This document shows, one piece after another, positions 1 to 5,346 of a stretch of 5,346 nt of DNA. Numbering within the stretch: position 1 is the stretch's first letter; the number at the start of each line of letters is the position of its first letter. Location of the stretch: contig DKOG01000153.1 in assembly GCA_002469915.1 (NCBI GenBank), positions 613 to 5,958 on the forward strand, written 5' to 3'. The stretch is from Bacteroidetes bacterium UBA7368 (GTDB taxonomy: Bacteria > Bacteroidota > Rhodothermia > Rhodothermales > UBA10348). The notes below the pieces were generated by a model, which worked only from the letters and a program-made list of their open reading frames with translations, was not told the origin of the DNA and did not search any database. The position numbers and the translations under genes are program-made.

Positions 1-326
1 GGTAAAAGTGCAGGGTGGATGTTTACGATGCGATTGGGAAATGCCCTAATGAGGTCGAGGGGGATCATTTTCATGAAACCAGCAAGAGCAATGAAGTCAA
101 CTTCATGTGCTGCAAAGACTTCGATAAGGTTGCCTAATTCTTGTTGGATCGATCCGCCTAGAACGTGAACGGGGATGTCGTTTCTCTCCGCGCGCGAAAT
201 AACACCAGCCTCAGGTCTACTGGCCACACACAAAACGACATCAGCCTGCAATTCGCCCGAGCGAGAAGCGTCGAGAATCGCCTGGAAATTGGAGCCGCCG
301 CCAGAGGCAAAAACTGCTATGCGCAT
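1..326 (-). CDS. purN: Phosphoribosylglycinamide formyltransferase (PurN), 3' end cut by window
   Basis: This gene encodes the folate-dependent GAR transformylase, which moves a formyl group from 10-formyltetrahydrofolate to glycinamide ribonucleotide in cytoplasmic de novo purine synthesis. The first 108 residues are visible. The N-terminus MRIAVFASGGGSN is the classic PurN start, with the glycine-rich phosphate-binding loop GGGSN at residues 9-13. Residues 81-91 (LAGFMKMIPLD) and 101-108 (VNIHPALL) match the conserved core. N102 and H104 correspond to E. coli catalytic N106 and H108. The catalytic aspartate (E. coli D144) and roughly the last 80 to 100 residues lie beyond the left edge. The ATG is chosen because the family begins at this point; no Shine-Dalgarno sequence precedes it. 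The gene follows the LD-carboxypeptidase gene on the same strand after 96 bases in which I see no convincing promoter or terminator, so cotranscription is possible but unproven. Identity is secure. Confidence 0.95.
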   Translation of the reverse strand, partial: MRIAVFASGGGSNFQAILDASRSGELQADVVLCVASRPEAGVISRAERNDIPVHVLGGSIQQELGNLIEVFAAHEVDFIALAGFMKMIPLDLIRAFPNRIVNIHPALL

Positions 327-422
327 GAGGCTAGAATAGGTGCGGTGTGCAGAAGAACTCGGAACACGTACAACGTAAGGATGGAAGTGGTGAGCATCCG
401 AAAAGAGGAGATGAATATGCAG

Positions 423-1355
423 CTACCGAACAGGGGATTCTCTGAGGATGAGTTGTCCGGTTTTCGATTCACAAAGCAATTCCGCTTGAACACCTATTGG
501 AATCGCAGCTTTTTGAGCAAAATGACCATATCTCAACCCCATAGCAACGGGGATTCCCAGCGGTGCGAAATAGTGTTCAAAAACATCCTTCAGTGTCAAT
601 GATGGCTTGCCTTGCTCAGCATCGCCCTCAGTAAAGCCACCTAGTACAATCCCCGAAAGTGTGGATAACACGCCAGCTAGCTTCAGACTAGCAACTAGTC
701 CGTCAACCTGATAGGGGGATTCTCCAATATCTTCTAGAAAGAGGATAGCTCCTTTAAGGTCGGGCATGTGTGCCGTACCTAAAAGTTTTGCTATTAACGA
801 CAGATTGCCCCCCAAGAGCGGGCCAATTGCTCGTCCTTGGCGTAAGGGAACGAGCGAGTGATGGCCATCGAGCGGTTGGTCAACCAAAGCTCCAGAGGCC
901 AAGGCCATAAACTGATCACAATTAGATGCTTTAGGATCTGGCCACTCTACGGCAACCATAGGTCCAGACACGCCAACCCAGCCTGCGTGTTTGTACAACG
1001 CGAGCTGCAGCGCGGTGATATCTGAATACCCAACTAAGAGTTTGGGCAACCTTCGCGCTGCTTCATAATCAATGTCGTCCAGCAGCCGTAGGGATCCATA
1101 TCCGCCGCGCACCGCAATGAGCGCATCCACACTATCATCTTTTAGAAAGGCATTGAACTCTGACAGACGTTCCGAGTCGGTGCCGGCCAGGTATCCATTT
1201 TCAGTGTACTCGTTTCGTCTCAGGACCGGCAAAAATCCCGCTGCTTCCAAGTTCGAAAGTCCTGATTTAAAGGCTTGAGCATCTTTGGGAGAAGATGCCG
1301 GAGCAACGATGCCAACCCTCGTTGGGGGCGAAAGAGCGGGAGCCTTGTTGAGCAT
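423..1355 (-). CDS. LD-carboxypeptidase, peptidase family S66 (LdcA/MccF-like)
   Basis: This is a serine peptidase of family S66. LdcA members remove the terminal D-alanine from murein tetrapeptides during peptidoglycan recycling in the cytoplasm; MccF members cleave microcin C-type peptidyl nucleotides. From the chosen start the protein has 310 residues, close to the usual length of about 300-340. The nucleophile is S111 in GYSDIT. The other triad members are E208 in LFLEDIGE and H278 in RYGHFAQKAAIPIG. The GGN at residues 182-184 is also a family signature. The N-terminal VGIVAPASSPKD starts at residue 14, as in relatives, which favours this ATG. An in-frame ATG 48 bases further upstream would add 16 residues with no family resemblance and would place coding sequence over the intergenic palindrome. 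There is no signal peptide, so a cytoplasmic location is inferred. The gene is divergent from the WbqC-family gene. LdcA is more likely than MccF because no microcin genes are nearby, but sequence alone does not settle it. Confidence 0.9.
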   Translation of the reverse strand: MLNKAPALSPPTRVGIVAPASSPKDAQAFKSGLSNLEAAGFLPVLRRNEYTENGYLAGTDSERLSEFNAFLKDDSVDALIAVRGGYGSLRLLDDIDYEAARRLPKLLVGYSDITALQLALYKHAGWVGVSGPMVAVEWPDPKASNCDQFMALASGALVDQPLDGHHSLVPLRQGRAIGPLLGGNLSLIAKLLGTAHMPDLKGAILFLEDIGESPYQVDGLVASLKLAGVLSTLSGIVLGGFTEGDAEQGKPSLTLKDVFEHYFAPLGIPVAMGLRYGHFAQKAAIPIGVQAELLCESKTGQLILRESPVR

Positions 1356-1370
1356 AGGGCAGAAGGCTGG

Positions 1371-1399
1371 TTTGAAGGTGGATAATGACCTAATATAGA
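1371..1399 (+). promoter_or_regulatory. Weak promoter candidate for the WbqC-PHP gene pair
   Basis: TTTGAA at 1371-1376 and TATAGA at 1394-1399 are separated by 17 bases, an acceptable -35/-10 arrangement. It would place transcription start near 1406, about 33 bases before the proposed TTG start. The TTTG also fits the Bacteroidota -33 element, but the downstream element is a poor match to the TAnnTTTG -7 consensus. It lies in the only untranslated stretch ahead of the plus-strand pair. This is pattern matching only and may be fortuitous in an AT-rich spacer. Confidence 0.25.
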
Positions 1400-1404
1400 T
1401 CATT
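1384..1404. promoter_or_regulatory. Imperfect 21-bp palindrome in divergent promoter region, possible operator
   Basis: Centred on base 1394, 8 of 10 base pairs are symmetric: the left arm reads AATGACCTA and the right arm TAGATCATT, around a 3-base AT core. It overlaps the candidate -10 element of the WbqC gene and lies upstream of the LD-carboxypeptidase start, so a dimeric regulator bound here could affect both directions. The arms do not match the CRP or FNR consensus. The left flank GATAATGA recalls half of a Fur box, but the spacing and the other half do not fit. No regulator gene is in the window. Confidence 0.3.
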
Positions 1405-1438
1405 CGTACCCACTACTCCGACCATTGGTTTAGACGAC

Positions 1439-2035
1439 TTGAGCACTTCGACAGATGCCGACCTAATTTTGGCCCCGGAATACTTTCCTGGACTCGAAAC
1501 CATGTGGCGAATCGCTTCATCACCAATTTGCAGGATCAACGATCTCAAGCAATACAGTCGGCAATCATTTGAAAATCGTTGCCGGGTTCGAAATCCGGAT
1601 GGATGGCAATGGCTCACGATTCCGTTGCAAAAGCTTTCCCTTGGTACACCTGTTCGAAATGTATTGCTGGAAGCTAATCCCGGATGGAGAAAGCGTCACT
1701 TAAAGGGACTGAGGTATAATTATTCTACCTCTCCGTACTATGAATATTACATTGATGATCTAACTGAGTTGATTGATAGCCCTAGTGAATCGTTGGCTGA
1801 GCTAACGATCGCATCCATGAAGTGGACGCACAAGGTCTTGGGTATTGCCTCGTCAATGCACATCTTATCTGACTCCCATGAGGTGGACGTCACGCATTGC
1901 GCCTCGGAATTGTATCATCACCCCGTGTATAGGCAGAATTTTAAAGGCTTTTTTACCGGAATGAGTAGTCTTGATCTTCTCTTTAACCATGGTCCGGACT
2001 CTTTGAACATCCTTCTTAACGGAAACCAATCCTGA
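1439..2035 (+). CDS. WbqC-like family protein, function unknown
   Basis: This is a 198-residue member of the WbqC-like family, common in Bacteroidota and named after a gene in an O-antigen cluster; the biochemical function of most members is not established. Recognisable blocks are LILAPEYFPG (residues 9-18), YSRQSFENRCRV (39-50) followed by WLTIPL (58-63), the basic and aromatic block from WRKRH to YYEYYIDDL (83-108), and the C-terminal MSSLDLLFNHGPDS (175-188). There is no signal peptide or membrane segment, so it is probably cytoplasmic. The start is a TTG: the frame is open upstream only back to a TAA at 1391, with no ATG or GTG between, and the first internal ATG (residue 22) would remove the conserved EYFP block. 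No Shine-Dalgarno sequence is seen. It ends 4 bases before the PHP lipoprotein gene, implying one transcript. A role in glycan or surface polymer metabolism is a guess from the family name. Confidence 0.85.
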   Translation: MSTSTDADLILAPEYFPGLETMWRIASSPICRINDLKQYSRQSFENRCRVRNPDGWQWLTIPLQKLSLGTPVRNVLLEANPGWRKRHLKGLRYNYSTSPYYEYYIDDLTELIDSPSESLAELTIASMKWTHKVLGIASSMHILSDSHEVDVTHCASELYHHPVYRQNFKGFFTGMSSLDLLFNHGPDSLNILLNGNQS

Positions 2036-2039
2036 TCTC

Positions 2040-3290
2040 ATGTCAAAGCTCGTCTCTGTATTCATTATTGGCCTTTTCGTACTCGTCGGTTGCCAACCGG
2101 AAGAAGTGATCTGGCAAAAAGGCAATTTGCATACTCATTCGTTTTGGAGCGACGGTGATGATTTTCCTGAAGCGATTGCTAGTTGGTATCGTGAAAATGG
2201 ATACGATTTCCTGGCCATTTCGGACCATAACACGATGGCTGACTCCCAAAGATGGCTCAAGATTCCCGTGGGGCATGCTCGAGAGGCCACATTCGAAGCG
2301 TATTTAACCGCGTTTGGTCCAGATTGGGTGGAATACCGAATTGAACAGGACACCATTCACGTTCGGCTGAAAACCTTCGAGGAGTATGCTTCTCGTATGG
2401 GCCAGAAGGGAGAGTTCTTGCTGGTTCACGCCGAAGAAGTTACCGATCGTTTTGGCAACCGACCTGTCCATATTAACGCCACGAATATTATGGAGTATGT
2501 CCAGCCACGGGGTGGAGGAAGTGTGGTTGAGGTTATGCAGAACAATCTGGACGCCATTTTGGAACAGAAGGCACGCTTAGGGGCCGTTGTTATGCCCCAC
2601 ATTAATCATCCTAATTTTGGCTGGGGCATTCAGGCTGAGGAATTGGCGCTTGTCGATGGCGAACAGTTTTTCGAAGTGTACAATGGGCATCCATCGGTCA
2701 ATAACCTGGGAGACTCACTGCGAATGGGAATGGAAAAAATGTGGGACGTAGTAAACACGTTGCGCATTCGGGACGGAAGAGAGATGATGTTCGGTATCGC
2801 AACTGACGATGCGCATCATTATCAGGAACAGGCTATGAATAAAGCCAATGTGGGACGAGGATGGGTTATGGTCAAATCGAACGAGCTCAATCCAGAAGCC
2901 CTCATCGGTCAAATGGAAGCTGGTGCCTTTTACGCATCATCAGGCGTGTCATTGCGAGAGGTTACCTTCGAGGCCGATCAACTGGTAATTGAAGTTCAGG
3001 AAGAAGAGGGCGTTTTGTATACAATCGAATACTTTGGAACCCTTGCTGAGCATGATCCTGCACCTACTGCTGTAGTGCATCCCGAAACGGGAGAGCAGGT
3101 TGGTTGGAGGTACAGTGATGCGGTTGGCCGTTTATTACAAACCACCTCGGGCACTACAGCCACGTACACCCTTACTGGAGACGAACTATACGTCCGAGCA
3201 CGAGTCACCTCATCGAAGCCGACGGGCAATCCCAACTATGAAGGAGAGCCGGAAAGTGCTTGGGTTCAGCCTGTTCAACTGGCTCACTGA
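2040..3290 (+). CDS. PHP-domain phosphoesterase-like lipoprotein
   Basis: This is a 416-residue lipoprotein with a PHP metal-dependent hydrolase domain. Residues 1-17 are a hydrophobic signal ending in LVG, with C18 as the lipidation site. The next residues, QPEE, are acidic and resemble a Bacteroidota surface-export signal. The PHP metal-site motifs appear in order: LHTHSFWSDGD (H31, H33, D38), SDHN (D62, H63), HAEEV (E132) with H144, MPHINHP (H187, H190), EVYNGHP (E212) and ATDDAHH (D256, D257, H259). All expected ligands appear present, so an active hydrolase is likely. Residues about 300-416 form a beta-rich C-terminal region of unknown role. PHP families include histidinol phosphatases and polymerase exonucleases, but the lipoprotein signal argues against both; the substrate is unknown, perhaps an extracellular phosphate ester. 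The gene follows the WbqC-family gene by 4 bases without a Shine-Dalgarno sequence and overlaps the convergent sulfatase gene by 7 bases at its end. Confidence 0.9.
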   Translation: MSKLVSVFIIGLFVLVGCQPEEVIWQKGNLHTHSFWSDGDDFPEAIASWYRENGYDFLAISDHNTMADSQRWLKIPVGHAREATFEAYLTAFGPDWVEYRIEQDTIHVRLKTFEEYASRMGQKGEFLLVHAEEVTDRFGNRPVHINATNIMEYVQPRGGGSVVEVMQNNLDAILEQKARLGAVVMPHINHPNFGWGIQAEELALVDGEQFFEVYNGHPSVNNLGDSLRMGMEKMWDVVNTLRIRDGREMMFGIATDDAHHYQEQAMNKANVGRGWVMVKSNELNPEALIGQMEAGAFYASSGVSLREVTFEADQLVIEVQEEEGVLYTIEYFGTLAEHDPAPTAVVHPETGEQVGWRYSDAVGRLLQTTSGTTATYTLTGDELYVRARVTSSKPTGNPNYEGEPESAWVQPVQLAH

Positions 3291-4756
3291 TACTTGGCGT
3301 TCCTCGCAAAATTCCAGCTTTCTATTTCCGACGTTTGTCGACTGTCCATGATTGCCCTGATTTCACGTACGATTTCGGGGTGTTGGTCAGCGACATCCGT
3401 TGTTTCATCTTCATCGATCGCCAAATTAAAGAGCTGCAATGGCGCGTCATCTTGCCTGCGAATTTCGAGTCTGACCCCCTTCCAATCTCCCATCCGAACT
3501 CCCTGCATGCCTCCGAAGGCATGGTATTCCCAATAAAGAGGCTCTCCAGGTTCTTGATTTTCACCTTGCAGGGCGGGCAAGAATGAGGTTCCATCTATCG
3601 CAGACGGTGCTTCAGCTCCTGTAATAGCAGCAATCGTGGGCATTACGTCCCAGAACGCAGAGACATGATCGGTTGTGGATCCGGCTTTGATCTTACCTGG
3701 CCATTTGGCAATCATGGGCACACGCACACCACCCTCAAAGACCGATCCTTTTAGTCCGCGTAGCGTGCCTACACTATTGAAGTATGACGCATCCACACCT
3801 CTGGAATAGGTCGTGCCGTTATCTGAGCTAAACATTACAACGGTATTGTCGTCCAGTCCCAGTTCTTCTAGGCGGGAAAGAAGTGTACCGATATCCCGGT
3901 CCATGCGAGTAATCATGGCCGCATATGCTGCATGAGGGCGCGGGTGGGGGAGATAGGAGCCACCAAGGAAATGTTCGGTGTCCATTGAGTCCGGATATTC
4001 GTTTAGCGATTCAAGAGGAACCTGAAGTGCTAGGTGGGGCACTGGTGTGGCGAATACGAGGAAGAAGGGATTATCCTTGTTGGCATCTACGAAGTCTAGA
4101 GCCGACTCTAGCATGAGATCTGGTGCATAGTGCTCGGCTGCAAATCGATCGTAGTATTCCTCGATCGTATCTAAGGACTCATCAATTTTTTGGTGGGCGG
4201 CGAAATACGCGTGTCCAACCAAACTGTCTGGCTCTCCATTTTGCCATAAATGGGTCGGGTAGTAGTTGTGAGCGACTCGTTGACACAAGTAACCATAAAA
4301 CTGATCAAAGCCCTGATTATTGGGATGGCCTTCGGAATCCGGTCCGCCCAGACCCCATTTCCCGATAAATCCTGTGGCATAGCCCATGGGTTTCAGCATT
4401 TCCGCAATGGTAAACTCTGCATCAAGCAGGGGCAGTTGTCCTTCAGGCTCGTCAGGACCCCATCCTCCCATTTCTAGATTGTCCCTCACATACGCGTTAC
4501 CAGTGTGCTTGCCCGTAAGTAGGGTGCCTCTGGAGGGTGCACAAACCGGACTACCCGAATAATGCTGGGTAAAACGCATTCCTTCGTCGGCCAGCTGGTC
4601 CAGATGCGGTGTGCGGATTATTTCTTGACCGTAGGAGCCTAACTCCTTGTATCCGAGATCATCAGCGAGGATGTAAATGATATTAGGCTGCTCGGTTTCC
4701 GTCGCACATCCTGCGAACAGCATTCCGATGAACAGAATAATCAGGGAATGTCTCAT
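3284..4756 (-). CDS. Sulfatase lipoprotein (arylsulfatase A type, formylglycine-dependent)
   Basis: This is a 490-residue type I sulfatase, expected to hydrolyse sulfate esters outside the cytoplasm. The signal (residues 1-16) ends in the lipobox LFAGC with lipidated C17. NIIYILADDLGYKELGSYG (25-43) holds the metal-binding D32 and D33. CAPSR (72-76) is the C-x-[PS]-x-R motif in which C72 would become formylglycine. Further active-site candidates are K133 in GKWGLG, H241 in PVPHLAL, D312 and N313 in SSDNG, and K336 in RGLKGSVFEGG. Length is typical. The overall pattern recalls arylsulfatase-like S1 enzymes of marine Bacteroidota and Planctomycetes, but the substrate (polysaccharide or small sulfate ester) cannot be read from sequence. 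An anaerobic sulfatase-maturating enzyme or equivalent must be encoded elsewhere. The 127 bases upstream, back to the cupredoxin gene, contain no Shine-Dalgarno sequence and no clear promoter or terminator that I can defend. The last 7 bases overlap the convergent PHP gene. Confidence 0.95.
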   Translation of the reverse strand: MRHSLIILFIGMLFAGCATETEQPNIIYILADDLGYKELGSYGQEIIRTPHLDQLADEGMRFTQHYSGSPVCAPSRGTLLTGKHTGNAYVRDNLEMGGWGPDEPEGQLPLLDAEFTIAEMLKPMGYATGFIGKWGLGGPDSEGHPNNQGFDQFYGYLCQRVAHNYYPTHLWQNGEPDSLVGHAYFAAHQKIDESLDTIEEYYDRFAAEHYAPDLMLESALDFVDANKDNPFFLVFATPVPHLALQVPLESLNEYPDSMDTEHFLGGSYLPHPRPHAAYAAMITRMDRDIGTLLSRLEELGLDDNTVVMFSSDNGTTYSRGVDASYFNSVGTLRGLKGSVFEGGVRVPMIAKWPGKIKAGSTTDHVSAFWDVMPTIAAITGAEAPSAIDGTSFLPALQGENQEPGEPLYWEYHAFGGMQGVRMGDWKGVRLEIRRQDDAPLQLFNLAIDEDETTDVADQHPEIVREIRAIMDSRQTSEIESWNFARNAKYQ

Positions 4757-4883
4757 GTAGAAAATCTCGACTTTATATGGTTGCAGTGGGCTTCAATGAC
4801 CGCTATAGTTTGGCCACGATCCATTTGATTGGTTCGAAAGGAATATCAGAATGGGAGAAGGCTACTGCAAGGACAAAGAAAGA

Positions 4884-5346
4884 TTATGGTTTTCTGCGCC
4901 GAGGCTTACCAAAATCTACTTCCGTTTCCTGATCAGGAATAACGTGTACGGTGATGGGGTCAACCATTAAGCGCTCATGCTCAAAATGAAGTGTGTACGT
5001 GCCCTCAGGCACTGCTTCTATTCTGAAGCTGCCGTTCCTATCGGTCGTGGAGAAGTGTGGAGTGGGAGAAACAACAATAAACCCTTTCATTTCCGCATGA
5101 ACATTGCACAGTAGTGTGATCAGTCCCGGAGTGTCACACTTCTGCTCCTTGACGATACCTGCTTCGTAAACACCTAATTCAAATTGGCATACGGATGAAG
5201 TGGACGTATACACATGATGCCGAATCTCATCACTGTTTGGAAATTGGACGGTAGAGCCTTGCAGCACCGGCAGGACATGAGGCGTAAAACGCAAATTTAC
5301 TTGGTCCATCACCGGTTGATTTTCATCAGCATTAAATTGAATCCCA
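4884..5346 (-). CDS. Cupredoxin-like copper protein with C-terminal regulatory-like domain, 5' end cut by window
   Basis: The last 153 residues of a plastocyanin-like protein are visible; the frame is open through the right edge, so the start and any signal peptide are missing. A GTG at 5312 is internal, because the upstream sequence (…ENQPVMDQ) continues the family pattern. The sequence resembles proteins often annotated as methylamine utilisation protein. Visible-fragment residues 12-92 form the cupredoxin core: VQFPNSDEIRHHVY carries the first histidine ligand (H43 or H44), and CNVHAEM carries C80, H83 and M86, giving a complete type 1 copper set. Residues about 97-146 (TTDRNGSFRIEAVPEGTYTL and following) form a carboxypeptidase-regulatory-like beta domain, and the protein ends in a basic tail, PRRRKP. 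Two extra cysteines, C53 and C70, flank the core. An extracytoplasmic electron-transfer or copper-binding role is inferred. It lies upstream of the sulfatase gene on the same strand, but the 127-base gap leaves cotranscription open. Confidence 0.85.
   Translation of the reverse strand, partial: GIQFNADENQPVMDQVNLRFTPHVLPVLQGSTVQFPNSDEIRHHVYTSTSSVCQFELGVYEAGIVKEQKCDTPGLITLLCNVHAEMKGFIVVSPTPHFSTTDRNGSFRIEAVPEGTYTLHFEHERLMVDPITVHVIPDQETEVDFGKPRRRKP

Noticed and set aside
366..377. Short inverted repeat ACGT-ACA-ACGT between the LD-carboxypeptidase and purN genes
   Set aside because: The arms are only 4 bases, no T-run follows, and such a match is expected by chance.
165..602. Plus-strand open frame of 145 codons across purN and the LD-carboxypeptidase gene
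   Set aside because: It is antisense to two recognised genes, has no family-like sequence, and spans their intergenic gap by chance.
1356..1403. Upstream ATG at 1403 as the LD-carboxypeptidase start
   Set aside because: The added 16 residues do not resemble the family N-terminus, and relatives begin about 14 residues before VGIVAPAS, matching the ATG at 1355.
1390..1617. Minus-strand open frame of 75 codons opposite the WbqC gene start
   Set aside because: It is antisense to conserved WbqC blocks and has no recognisable domain.
1865..2356. Several minus-strand open frames across the WbqC-PHP junction
   Set aside because: They are antisense shadows of two well-supported genes, overlap one another, and show no motif.
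3260..3594. Plus- and minus-strand open frames within the sulfatase 3' region
   Set aside because: They overlap the conserved sulfatase C-terminal frame and have no family-like content.
4757..4883. Possible promoter for the sulfatase (TTGAAG and TATAAA on the minus strand)
   Set aside because: The spacing is only 13 bases and neither element fits the Bacteroidota consensus, so no call is made.
4884..5312. Taking the GTG at 5312 as the true start of the cupredoxin gene
   Set aside because: The frame stays open to the window edge with family-like sequence, and an exported protein would need a signal peptide that is absent here.

Overview
The window looks like a piece of chromosome from a member of the Bacteroidota or a close relative, probably free-living or marine. 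This is inferred from several things together: a WbqC-family protein, two adjacent lipoproteins (one with an acidic stretch after its cysteine that resembles the Bacteroidota surface-export signal), moderate GC content, and starts that lack an obvious Shine-Dalgarno sequence. Genus or family cannot be assigned from this sequence alone. Nothing seen marks it as mobile: no transposase, integrase, tRNA, rRNA, CRISPR array or long repeat.

Layout: six protein genes fill almost the whole window. On the minus strand at the left edge is the 5' part of purN (glycinamide ribonucleotide formyltransferase, cut by the window end), preceded by an S66-family LD-carboxypeptidase gene. An 83-base divergent intergenic region follows, holding an imperfect palindrome and a weak promoter candidate. 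From it the plus strand reads a WbqC-family gene, with a probable TTG start, and 4 bases later a PHP-domain phosphoesterase lipoprotein. That gene meets a minus-strand sulfatase lipoprotein tail to tail, the two overlapping by 7 bases. After a 127-base gap, at the right edge, is the 3' part of a minus-strand gene for a cupredoxin-like copper protein with a C-terminal carboxypeptidase-regulatory-like domain; it runs off the window.

How the genes fit together: purN (purine synthesis) and the LD-carboxypeptidase (murein tetrapeptide recycling) are cytoplasmic housekeeping functions with no evident link to each other. The PHP lipoprotein and the sulfatase both carry lipoprotein signals and belong to ester-hydrolysing families, so they may act on the same extracytoplasmic substrate. 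No SusC/SusD pair, glycoside hydrolase or sulfatase-maturating enzyme is visible, so a polysaccharide utilisation locus is not established. I see no clear sign of a previously undescribed system. The items most worth a second look are the WbqC-PHP gene pair, the surface-export-like signal, the two extra cysteines in the cupredoxin, and the divergent palindrome.
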